Shown: piece after piece, positions 1-7,321 of the stretch
How positions within the stretch are numbered: position 1 is the stretch's first letter
How the letters are laid out: every line of letters begins with the position of its first letter
Assembly (NCBI GenBank): GCA_949519155.1
Contig: CATIQU010000034.1
Coordinates: 1-58,538, forward strand
Direction of reading: 5' to 3'
Source: Polaribacter sp. SA4-10
Lineage (GTDB): Bacteria; Bacteroidota; Bacteroidia; Flavobacteriales; Flavobacteriaceae
Length of the DNA stretch: 58,538 nt
Translations under genes and position numbers: made by a program
Notes under the pieces: model-generated
What the model saw: only the letters and a program-made list of their open reading frames with translations
What the model was told of the DNA's origin: nothing
Databases searched by the model: none

Positions 1-35
1 AAAATGCTCAAACAATTAATTGTTTGAGCATTTTT
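1..35. terminator. Bidirectional rho-independent terminator
   Basis: A perfect 17-bp inverted repeat (arm AAAATGCTCAAACAATT) with A- and T-rich flanks forms a strong hairpin at the window edge. It probably ends a gene lying to the left. It covers the TTG at 20, so that codon is unlikely to be the waaA start. Confidence 0.8.
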
Positions 36-70
36 CGTTTTCCATGATTCCGTTTTGTATTTTTACCCTT

Positions 71-1303
71 ATGAAGTTGTTGTATGATTTTACCGTTTTC
101 TTGGCCTCACTATTATTACCTGTTGCAGCTATTTTTAATAAAAAAATAAAATTTTTTGTTGCTGGTAGGAAAGAAACTTTCTCAAAAATTTCTGAATTAA
201 AAAATAAAAGGACACTTTGGTTTCATGCTGCCTCCTTAGGTGAATTTGAACAAGCAAGACCGATTATAGAGTCCTTAAAAAAGAAGTGCCCAGGTTATAA
301 AATACTCGTTACTTTTTTTTCTCCGTCGGGGTATGAAATCCGTAAGAAATATGATTTAGCAGATGTTGTTTGTTATTTGCCTTTAGATAGTAAATTAAAC
401 ACCAAAAAGTTTGTAGAAATTGTGAATCCAACACTTGCAGTTTTCATAAAATATGAATTTTGGCCAAACGTTTTGACAGTGTTAAAAAAGAAAGAAATTC
501 CAACCATTTTGGTTTCAGGGATTTTTCGAGAAGAGCAAATTTTCTTTAAGTATTATGGAGGTTTTATGCGAAATTCTCTAAAAGCATTTCATCACTTTTT
601 CATGCAAGATGAAAACTCGAAACAATTATTAAGTACAATTCATTTTCAGAATGTTTCAATTGCAGGAGATACTCGCTTTGATCGCGTATCAGAGATTTTA
701 GAACAAGACAATTCACTTGATTTCATCAAAGAGTTTAAAGACAATACCTACACTGTTGTTGCAGGAAGTACCTGGCAAGAAGATGAAGCCTTGTTTGTAA
801 ATTACATTAATAATATTGCTTCTGAAGACGAAAAATTTATCATAGCGCCACACAATATCAAGAAAAATTCAATTTTAGAAATCCAAAAATCAATCCATAA
901 GAAATCTGTTTTATTTTCAGAGAAATCAAATAAAAACTTAAAAGAATATCAAGTTTTTATTATTGATACAATTGGTCTTTTAACTCAAATTTATTCTGCT
1001 GCAGACGCTGCTTATGTTGGTGGAGGATTAAAAACGGGACTGCACAATATATTAGAGCCTGCTGTATTTGGAATTCCTATTGTGATTGGGCCGAAGTATC
1101 AAAAATTTAAGGAGGCCGTTGATTTGGTTAATTTGAGGGGATGCATTTCTATTGAGCACCAAGAAGAATTTACGTCTCTTCTTCAAAAACTGAAAAATGA
1201 GCCATCGTATCGAAAATCTACTGGAGACACCAATGCCAAATACATTCAGGAGAATTTGGGAGCAACGCAATCGATTATCAAATGGGTGGAACAAAAAATG
1301 TAA
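71..1303 (+). CDS. waaA: 3-deoxy-D-manno-octulosonic acid (Kdo) transferase
   Basis: This glycosyltransferase (family GT30) adds Kdo from CMP-Kdo to lipid IVA in lipopolysaccharide core synthesis, at the inner face of the cytoplasmic membrane. I chose the ATG at 71 (410 aa) because the frame stays open back to a TTG at 20 that lies inside the upstream terminator hairpin. An N-terminal hydrophobic segment (about residues 4-23) would be the membrane anchor. The HAASLGEFEQARP motif follows, whose Glu58 matches the family's catalytic glutamate. Near the C terminus, GGGLKTGLHNILEP matches the CMP-Kdo-binding region. Length is usual for the family. It precedes moaA by 35 nt, so co-transcription is possible although the functions are unrelated. 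Confidence 0.93.
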   Translation: MKLLYDFTVFLASLLLPVAAIFNKKIKFFVAGRKETFSKISELKNKRTLWFHAASLGEFEQARPIIESLKKKCPGYKILVTFFSPSGYEIRKKYDLADVVCYLPLDSKLNTKKFVEIVNPTLAVFIKYEFWPNVLTVLKKKEIPTILVSGIFREEQIFFKYYGGFMRNSLKAFHHFFMQDENSKQLLSTIHFQNVSIAGDTRFDRVSEILEQDNSLDFIKEFKDNTYTVVAGSTWQEDEALFVNYINNIASEDEKFIIAPHNIKKNSILEIQKSIHKKSVLFSEKSNKNLKEYQVFIIDTIGLLTQIYSAADAAYVGGGLKTGLHNILEPAVFGIPIVIGPKYQKFKEAVDLVNLRGCISIEHQEEFTSLLQKLKNEPSYRKSTGDTNAKYIQENLGATQSIIKWVEQKM

Positions 1304-1338
1304 AATCTTGAATTTAAAGGAAACAATTTTCGAATTAA

Positions 1339-2331
1339 ATGAGCAAATTAGTAGATAATTTTGGACGACAAATAGCATATATACGTCTTGCGGTTACAGA
1401 TCGTTGTAATTTGCGATGCCAGTACTGTATGCCTGCTCACGGAATAGACATTGTTCCCAAGCAAGAATTACTCACATTTAAAGAAATGTATCGCTTAATT
1501 CGTGTGTTAACAGAGTTGGGTGTTACTAAAGTTCGTTTAACAGGAGGCGAACCATTTGTGCGGAAAGATTTTGTTGGCTTTTTAGAAATGCTGTCTTACA
1601 ATGATTTATTAGATGCAATCAATATTACTACTAATGGGGCACTGATTTCTAAACATATTACAGAGATTGAAAGACTTGGGAAAGTTAAAAATATTAATTT
1701 AAGTATTGATAGCCTACAAGCAGTAAAGTTCAATGAAATTACACGAAGAAATGCTTTTGATGAGGTTTTTAACACAATGGGGCTTCTAGAAAAAAGCAGT
1801 TTAAACCTAAAGCTTAACGTCGTAGTGCAATCGGGAATTAATACAGATGAAATTAAAGATTTTGTTCGATTTACAAAAGACAGAAACCTGGCAGTTCGTT
1901 TTATTGAAGAAATGCCATTCAACGGAAAAGGGCAACGTGAAATGCAAGAAAACTGGACCTTCAATAAAATTTTAAACGAGATAAAAACCGAGTTTGAAGT
2001 TACTGAAATTCAATCTGAAAAATCATCAACTTCAAGAAACTACGCGATAGAAAACCATCGTGGAACTTTTGGAATTATTCCTGCTTTTACTAGGACTATT
2101 TGTAATGATTGCAATCGAATTAGAATTACATCAACAGGTACTTTTAAAAATTGTTTGTTTGACGATGGAGTTTTTAATTTGCGAGACTTTATAAGAAATG
2201 GTGCATCCAATGACGATTTAAAAAAACTTTTTTTATCTTTAGTCAAAGCGAAACCAGCAAACGGATTTGTTGCTGAAGCGAACCGTACAAATGGAGATGT
2301 CTCCGAAAGTATGAGTACAATTGGAGGATAG
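1339..2331 (+). CDS. moaA: GTP 3',8-cyclase (molybdenum cofactor step 1)
   Basis: This radical SAM enzyme converts GTP to 3',8-cyclo-7,8-dihydro-GTP, which MoaC turns into cPMP. The N-terminal cluster cysteines are Cys23, Cys27 and Cys30 (DRCNLRCQYCMP, CX3CX2C), followed by the SAM-binding TGGEPFVRKD stretch. A second cluster for GTP is provided by the C-terminal ICNDCNRIRI and FKNCLF cysteines, and the protein ends in the family's conserved Gly-Gly. The 330-residue length is normal and nothing appears to be missing. It heads the plus-strand cofactor genes; moeA follows after 83 nt in which I see no gene or obvious terminator. Confidence 0.97.
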   Translation: MSKLVDNFGRQIAYIRLAVTDRCNLRCQYCMPAHGIDIVPKQELLTFKEMYRLIRVLTELGVTKVRLTGGEPFVRKDFVGFLEMLSYNDLLDAINITTNGALISKHITEIERLGKVKNINLSIDSLQAVKFNEITRRNAFDEVFNTMGLLEKSSLNLKLNVVVQSGINTDEIKDFVRFTKDRNLAVRFIEEMPFNGKGQREMQENWTFNKILNEIKTEFEVTEIQSEKSSTSRNYAIENHRGTFGIIPAFTRTICNDCNRIRITSTGTFKNCLFDDGVFNLRDFIRNGASNDDLKKLFLSLVKAKPANGFVAEANRTNGDVSESMSTIGG

Positions 2332-2414
2332 CAGTAAGCATCCGATTATTATTTATTCGTAGACAAAAGAGATGTAGGCAAACGATTACAAAATGACACA
2401 ATTACGCATTTAAC

Positions 2415-3659
2415 ATGATTTCAGTAGCACACGCATTGCAAACCGTATTAAGCACAACCCAAGATTTTGGTGTTGAGCAAATTCCTTTTTTAAAATCGGT
2501 AGGGAGAATTTTAAAAGAAACCATTTATGCAGATAGAGATTTCCCGCCATTTAACAGGGTATCTATGGACGGAATTTCCATTAATTACACGGTATTCAAA
2601 AACGGACAAAGAAGCTTTAAGATAGCGGGAGTTCAAGCCGCTGGAAGTGCAAAAAAAAACCTTCAGAATTCAGGAAATTGCATAGAAGTAATGACAGGGT
2701 CAGTATTGCCAGACAACACAAATACGGTTATTCGTTATGAAGATGTTTTAATAGAGAACGGAATTGCAACGATATCTTTAACTACAATAAAAGAAGGTCA
2801 GAACATTCATCAAAAAGGAAAAGATGGAAAACTTGGGGATTTATTAATCAAACAAAACACGACAATATCTGCAGCAGAAATAGGGGTATTGGCAACCGTT
2901 GGCAAATCGTTTGTGAACGTTGCAAAACTCCCAAAAATAATGATTGTTTCAACTGGAGATGAATTGGTTGGTGTTGAAGAAATTCCTCTAGAATATCAAA
3001 TTAGAAGAAGCAATGTTTTCACTCTAGTCTCTCTGTTAGAAAAACTGAAGATCCCTTCAGAAACAGCACATATTACAGACGACAAACCGATCTTAAAATC
3101 GAAGATTAAAACCTATTTACAAGAATATGATGTATTGCTTTTTAGTGGTGCAGTTAGCAAAGGGAAGTTCGATTTTTTGCCCGAAGTTTTTGATGAGCTA
3201 GGAGTGGATAAATTATTTCATAAAGTAGCACAAAGACCCGGGAAACCATTCTGGTTCGGAAGCACAGCTTCTACTTGTTTCAGTGCGCAAAATGTTGATC
3301 AGAATGACAAAGAAAATAATAAAAAGAACACCATTGTGTTCGGGTTTCCAGGAAACCCTATTTCAACTTTTGTGAATTGTTTGGCATATTTTTACCCTTG
3401 GTATTACAAATCTGTTGGATTGGAAGTTGTACAAGAAACGGCAATTTTAGCCTCAGATGTTTCTTTTAAACCAAATTTAACTTACTTTTTACAAGTTAAA
3501 TTGAACGATAGATATGGGCACTTAATTGCAACTCCAATAACGGGTAATGGTTCTGGAGATTTAGCAAGTTTGGTACATACAGATGCATTTATTCAATTAA
3601 CCGAAGGACAAACAACATTTAAAAAAGGAACTGTTTTTCCAATAATTAGATATCGATAA
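2415..3659 (+). CDS. moeA: Molybdopterin molybdenumtransferase
   Basis: MoeA inserts molybdate into adenylylated molybdopterin to form the molybdenum cofactor. The 414-residue protein has the family layout: an N-terminal MoeA region (FPPFNRVSMDGI, then EVMTGSVLP and the VIRYEDV stretch), a central MoCF Rossmann domain (IVSTGDELV, SGAVSKGKFDF, VFGFPGNPIS) and a C-terminal beta-barrel. Its stop codon overlaps the moaC start by one base (TAATG), suggesting translational coupling. No separate MogA/MoaB adenylyltransferase is present in this window, so that step must be encoded elsewhere or done differently. Confidence 0.95.
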   Translation: MISVAHALQTVLSTTQDFGVEQIPFLKSVGRILKETIYADRDFPPFNRVSMDGISINYTVFKNGQRSFKIAGVQAAGSAKKNLQNSGNCIEVMTGSVLPDNTNTVIRYEDVLIENGIATISLTTIKEGQNIHQKGKDGKLGDLLIKQNTTISAAEIGVLATVGKSFVNVAKLPKIMIVSTGDELVGVEEIPLEYQIRRSNVFTLVSLLEKLKIPSETAHITDDKPILKSKIKTYLQEYDVLLFSGAVSKGKFDFLPEVFDELGVDKLFHKVAQRPGKPFWFGSTASTCFSAQNVDQNDKENNKKNTIVFGFPGNPISTFVNCLAYFYPWYYKSVGLEVVQETAILASDVSFKPNLTYFLQVKLNDRYGHLIATPITGNGSGDLASLVHTDAFIQLTEGQTTFKKGTVFPIIRYR

Positions 3660-4135
3660 TGAGCTATTTTACACACATCAATAAAGACAACAACCCTAAA
3701 ATGGTGGATGTTTCTGAGAAGAAAATCACCAAAAGAACAGCCATTGCAAAAGCAACGTTATTTTTAGGGAAAGAAATACTGTCGCATTTTACGAATGATG
3801 AATTAATAACCAAAAAAGGACCCGTTTTTCAAACTGCAATTATAGCAGGAATTCAAGGCGTAAAAAAGACCTCGGAACTGATTCCTATGTGTCACCCATT
3901 ATTGATTAATGGAGTAGATATTGATATCAAAATTGTAGATTCAGAAACAATAGAAGTTTTTTGTAAGGTAATAATTGAAGGAAAAACAGGTGTAGAAATG
4001 GAAGCGCTAACAGGTGTTAACATTACCTGCTTAACTATTTATGACATGTGTAAAAGCATCTCCCAAGAAATGGTAATTAAAGAAGTAAGATTGTTAGAAA
4101 AAACAGGAGGAAAATCAGACATCAAAAATGGATAA
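3659..4135 (+). CDS. moaC: Cyclic pyranopterin monophosphate synthase
   Basis: MoaC converts the MoaA product into cyclic pyranopterin monophosphate. The 158-residue chain carries both family signatures: LIPMCHPL in the middle, and GKTGVEMEALTGVN followed by LTIYDMCKS, which hold the active-site residues. It overlaps moeA upstream by one base and the mobA-like gene downstream by eight bases (ATGGATAA). This places it inside a tightly coupled operon. Length is usual for the family. Confidence 0.96.
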   Translation: MSYFTHINKDNNPKMVDVSEKKITKRTAIAKATLFLGKEILSHFTNDELITKKGPVFQTAIIAGIQGVKKTSELIPMCHPLLINGVDIDIKIVDSETIEVFCKVIIEGKTGVEMEALTGVNITCLTIYDMCKSISQEMVIKEVRLLEKTGGKSDIKNG

Positions 4136-5243
4136 ACATCAGAAACATACAAATTTAAAAAGAAGAGAAAACGATTCTTTTGCTTCAAATGAAATTTCAA
4201 TTTTGGGCACAAATTGCGGTATTATCTCTGATTTGGTTCACAAAGTTTCTGAGCAATTATCCAATTACAAATTGGCCTATTTTGACGCTTCTCACACCAA
4301 AGATGCTCTTAAGAACAAACTGTCTGAATATACTTTTCATCACGAAGGAAATCTACAAATTAAAACCTCTGGTAACATAAACAAGTTTGAACAACGGTTG
4401 CAATTTGCACAACATGATTTTGTTTTTATCAATGGTAATCATTATCAAGGTGCAAAACAAATTCTAATTTTAGATGAAGAAAAAGAGGCCTCTGTTTTAA
4501 AACGATTGGAGCAATTGGATTCTATTCAGTTTGTAATTAAGTTGAAAAAAGAAACAATATCTTTTGATTTTTTAGAAGAAAAATACCCGCAGATTAAAGA
4601 GTTGAAATGCTACACCATTAATGAGGTCACTAAGATTTCAATGCATATTGCGGCATTGATTCAAGAAAAAAAAGCAATTGTGAATGGGCTGGTGCTCGTT
4701 GGTGGGAAAAGTTCCCGAATGGGAACCAACAAATCGGCACTCGATTATCACGGAATTCCTCAAAAAACGTTTGCCAAAAACATATTAGAGAACAATAAAT
4801 TAGAAACTTATTTTTCGGTTCAGAACACCTCAGAAAACGAACATGAAATTTCTGACACATTTTTAAATTTGGGGCCATTTGGCGGCATCTGTTCTGCGTT
4901 TCAAACAGATCCGAATACTGCTTGGCTTGTGCTGGCAACAGATTTACCTTTTATAGACGAAACTGTAATTCAGTTGTTATTAGAAAAAAGAAACCCTAGT
5001 AAAGTTGCTACGGCAATCAAAGGAAAAGGGAATGAATTTGTAGAGCCATTGATTACCATTTACGAGCCAAAAGCATACCCTATTTTATTACAATATTTAG
5101 CTCAAGGGTATTCCTGTCCCCGAAAAATGTTGATCAATTCTGATGTTGAAATCGTTGAAATTGATGCGTCTTTTATCAGGAATGTTAATACGCCGAAAGA
5201 ATTTGAGCTGGCAAAAAGAGAAATCAGCAATAAAAATGGATAA
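4128..5243 (+). CDS. mobA: Molybdenum cofactor guanylyltransferase with degenerate MobB-like N-domain
   Basis: The C-terminal half (about residues 186-371) is MobA-like, which attaches GMP to molybdenum cofactor. It has LVGGKSSRMGTNKSAL, GPFGGICSAF, LATDLPF and a final VNTPKEFE motif. The N-terminal half (about residues 20-180) resembles MobB in order: a glycine loop at residues 27-34 (GTNCGIIS), FDASHTK at 52-58, and DFVFINGNHYQGAKQI at 97-112 where MobB has its VEGFK segment. The P-loop lysine is replaced by Ile32 or Ile33, so nucleotide binding there is doubtful. The MobA assignment follows from motifs; the MobB origin is my inference. The start overlaps moaC by 8 nt. Confidence 0.82.
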   Translation: MDKHQKHTNLKRRENDSFASNEISILGTNCGIISDLVHKVSEQLSNYKLAYFDASHTKDALKNKLSEYTFHHEGNLQIKTSGNINKFEQRLQFAQHDFVFINGNHYQGAKQILILDEEKEASVLKRLEQLDSIQFVIKLKKETISFDFLEEKYPQIKELKCYTINEVTKISMHIAALIQEKKAIVNGLVLVGGKSSRMGTNKSALDYHGIPQKTFAKNILENNKLETYFSVQNTSENEHEISDTFLNLGPFGGICSAFQTDPNTAWLVLATDLPFIDETVIQLLLEKRNPSKVATAIKGKGNEFVEPLITIYEPKAYPILLQYLAQGYSCPRKMLINSDVEIVEIDASFIRNVNTPKEFELAKREISNKNG

Positions 5244-6306
5244 AAACCAATTTTTTAAACGTCAAACAACCCTTTCAGAGATTGGAGAGGTTGGACAACA
5301 AAAACTGCAAAACGCTTCTGTTCTAGTGCTAGGTTGTGGCGGATTAGGGAGTCCGATTGCAGTCTACTTAGCTGCCAGTGGAATCGGAAAAATTCATTTG
5401 GTAGATTTTGATACGGTTGCTATTAGCAATTTACATAGACAAGTATTTTATGCTTTAGAGGATGTTGGAAAATCAAAAACGGAGGTGCTATCTGCATTTA
5501 TAAAAAAGAGAGCCCCTTTTACTGAGGTTACTTATACCAATAAATCAATCACAAAGGAAAATGTTTTTGAGTTGTTGGAAAATATTGATATTGTGGTGGA
5601 CGGTACGGACTCATTGCCCACAAAATACTTGTTAAACGACGCTTGTGTTCTTAAAAATAAACCACTTGTTTACGGATCCTTATATAAATTTGATGGTTAT
5701 GTGGCAACTTTTAATGTTCTACAAAAAGACGGAAGTTATTCCGCAAACTTAAGAGATGCATTTCCAGAAATGGCAACCGATATTCCAAATTGTGAAGAGG
5801 TTGGAACACTAAACGCGATTGTGGGATTGATTGCGATCCAACAAGTAAATGAAGTATTAAAATTGGTTACAGGCATTGGTAAACCCTTATTAAATAAGTT
5901 ACTGATTTACAATTCGCTTGAGAATACGCAGTTAAAAATGACTTTATTGCCAAGTGTTTCGAAAACTAAAATCACTAAAATATTTGAAAATCAAACGTAT
6001 ATGGATGTTTCTTGTATTGTTCAACGAGAAGATTTACAAATCTCATCAGCGGTGTTAAAAGAAAAAATAACAACTAAAAACATTGAAGTTATAGCAGTAC
6101 TGCCCAATTTAGAATTGCCTTTTAAGGTGCGTCAAACAATTCCAATTCAAGAGTTTGATGTTGAAAAACTAGATATTGATTTTAACAAAACCTATGTCAT
6201 GGTTTGTCAGCGTGGCTTGAGTAGTTATAAGGCTACAAAAATGTTAAAGAAAAGATATCCAGCACTCACCGTCTTGAGTCTTACAGGGGGAATTTCTAAC
6301 TATTAA
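5236..6306 (+). CDS. moeB: MoaD-activating adenylyltransferase (MoeB/ThiF/HesA family) with rhodanese domain
   Basis: MoeB adenylates the C-terminal Gly-Gly of MoaD so that it can be sulfurated. The ATG at 5236 (356 aa) overlaps mobA by eight bases (ATGGATAA); the frame extends 31 codons upstream inside mobA, which I discount. Residues 1-240 form the E1-like domain: GCGGLGSP at 33-40, DFDTVAISNLHRQ at 57-69, and Cys186 in NCEEVGT. The four zinc cysteines of E. coli MoeB are missing; the position of its CYRC is YSAN here. Residues about 260-356 are a rhodanese domain with Cys324 (VCQRGLSS), which could carry the persulfide. The gene could also serve thiamine or another sulfur carrier, but the neighbours favour MoaD. 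Confidence 0.88.
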   Translation: MDKNQFFKRQTTLSEIGEVGQQKLQNASVLVLGCGGLGSPIAVYLAASGIGKIHLVDFDTVAISNLHRQVFYALEDVGKSKTEVLSAFIKKRAPFTEVTYTNKSITKENVFELLENIDIVVDGTDSLPTKYLLNDACVLKNKPLVYGSLYKFDGYVATFNVLQKDGSYSANLRDAFPEMATDIPNCEEVGTLNAIVGLIAIQQVNEVLKLVTGIGKPLLNKLLIYNSLENTQLKMTLLPSVSKTKITKIFENQTYMDVSCIVQREDLQISSAVLKEKITTKNIEVIAVLPNLELPFKVRQTIPIQEFDVEKLDIDFNKTYVMVCQRGLSSYKATKMLKKRYPALTVLSLTGGISNY

Positions 6307-6725
6307 GGATGGGTATTTACCCAAACTTCACCGTCTTCAAAATATTCTTTTTTCCAAATAGGGACCGATTCTTTTAGTGTATCAATTGCAAATTCGCAAG
6401 CCTCAAAAGCCGCTTTTCTATGTTTTGCAGAAGCAGTAATAATCACAGGAATATCGCCAATTTGCAATAGGCCTTCTGCATGATGTATGGCAATTTTTTG
6501 AACGTCAAATTTCTCTAATGTGGCTTCGGCAATTTTTTGCATTTCTTTAATAGCCATGGGCTTGTAAGTAGAAAACTCTAACTGCATCACTTTTTTGTTT
6601 TGGGTGTCGTTTCTAACGGTGCCCACAAATGCTGAAATTCCGCCACAAGATGCATCAGTTACAAATTGATAGCAGTAATTTAAATCCAATTTTTCGGAGG
6701 TAATCTTTATCGATGTTTTGCTCAT
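6303..6725 (-). CDS. moaE: Molybdopterin synthase catalytic subunit
   Basis: MoaE is the large subunit of molybdopterin synthase; with thiocarboxylated MoaD it puts the dithiolene sulfurs into cPMP. The 140-residue chain has GGISAFVGTVRN near the N terminus, LEFSTYKPMA, the IAIHHAEGLL region, and SAKHRKAAFEAC followed by VPIWKKEYF, whose lysines match the active site of the family. Its last four codon bases overlap the moeB end, so the two genes converge. A minus-strand -7 element lies just upstream at 6735-6742. Confidence 0.95.
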   Translation of the reverse strand: MSKTSIKITSEKLDLNYCYQFVTDASCGGISAFVGTVRNDTQNKKVMQLEFSTYKPMAIKEMQKIAEATLEKFDVQKIAIHHAEGLLQIGDIPVIITASAKHRKAAFEACEFAIDTLKESVPIWKKEYFEDGEVWVNTHP

Positions 6726-6734
6726 ATTGAATTA

Positions 6735-6763
6735 CAAAAATAAGAAATCAAAACGTATCTTTG
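6735..6763. promoter_or_regulatory. Divergent -7 elements for moaE and the DUF3817 gene
   Basis: TATCTTTG at 6756-6763 (plus) and TATTTTTG at 6735-6742 (minus) both match the Bacteroidota TAnnTTTG element. Each lies a short distance ahead of a start codon (6789 and 6725). Neither has a clear TTG at the -33 position, so these are matches to the -7 half only. Confidence 0.5.
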
Positions 6764-6788
6764 CGGTCTTATATTAGAAGTTGAAAAA

Positions 6789-7061
6789 ATGAAAAATATT
6801 TTTAGAATTGTAAGTTTTTTTGAGGGAGTTACTTATTTGTTATTGCTTTTTGTGGCAGTTCCTATAAAATACTTTCAAGGAGATGTTTCTTATGTAAAAA
6901 TGCTAGGGATGCCCCATGGAATCCTTTTCATGTTGTACCTCGTTTTAGCATTTATGTTGTTCAAACCAATGAAGTGGAACCATAAAACGTTAGGAATTGT
7001 TTTATTCGCTTCAGTTTTGCCTTTCGGTACTTTTTATGTTGATAAGAAGTTTTTAAGGTAA
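6789..7061 (+). CDS. DUF3817 small membrane protein
   Basis: This is a 90-residue integral membrane protein of the DUF3817 type, judged from FRIVSFFEGVTYLLLL at the N terminus, the KMLGMPHGILF stretch and a short C-terminal helix ending in a basic tail. About three membrane segments are visible (residues 5-25, 45-60, 68-85). The function of the family is not known to me. It sits between moaE and moaD on the opposite strand, and its stop codon is immediately adjacent to the stop of moaD (no bases between), so it interrupts the usual moaD-moaE pair. Confidence 0.8.
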   Translation: MKNIFRIVSFFEGVTYLLLLFVAVPIKYFQGDVSYVKMLGMPHGILFMLYLVLAFMLFKPMKWNHKTLGIVLFASVLPFGTFYVDKKFLR

Positions 7062-7304
7062 TTACCCTCCACTCACTGGTGGAATAATTGCGACAACATC
7101 TTTCTCTCGTAGTTTTACATCATCATTTGCATAACTTTCGTTTACAGCAATTGCATAGGAACTGATATTTTCTACCTGAGGATATTTTGAGTGTAGCTCT
7201 TTTTTTAAGTCCCCAACGTTTATGTTTTCAAGAACTTCAAAAGACAATTCGTTTGCATTTAATAGATCTCTTGTAATTCCAAAGAGAAGCAGTTTGATTT
7301 TCAT
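7062..7304 (-). CDS. moaD: Molybdopterin synthase sulfur carrier subunit
   Basis: MoaD is the ubiquitin-like sulfur carrier; its C-terminal glycine is thiocarboxylated after activation by MoeB and donates sulfur in MoaE. The 80-residue form starting at the ATG at 7304 (MKIKLLLFG) matches the family length and beta-grasp start. An upstream in-frame start at 7352 would run into the neighbouring DUF5686 gene, and I reject it. The C terminus ends AIIPPVSGG, the diagnostic Gly-Gly tail. It lies 17 nt downstream of the DUF5686 gene on the same strand and may be co-transcribed with it. Confidence 0.92.
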   Translation of the reverse strand: MKIKLLLFGITRDLLNANELSFEVLENINVGDLKKELHSKYPQVENISSYAIAVNESYANDDVKLREKDVVAIIPPVSGG

Positions 7305-7321
7305 AAGTTCAAAGATAAAAA

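Noticed and set aside
20..70. Extended waaA start at TTG 20
   Set aside because: The codon lies inside the terminator hairpin at 1-35; the ATG at 71 gives the usual length and N-terminal helix.
5143..5235. Longer N terminus for the MoeB-type gene
   Set aside because: The extension lies fully inside mobA in another frame, and the ATG at 5236 sits in the ATGGATAA overlap.
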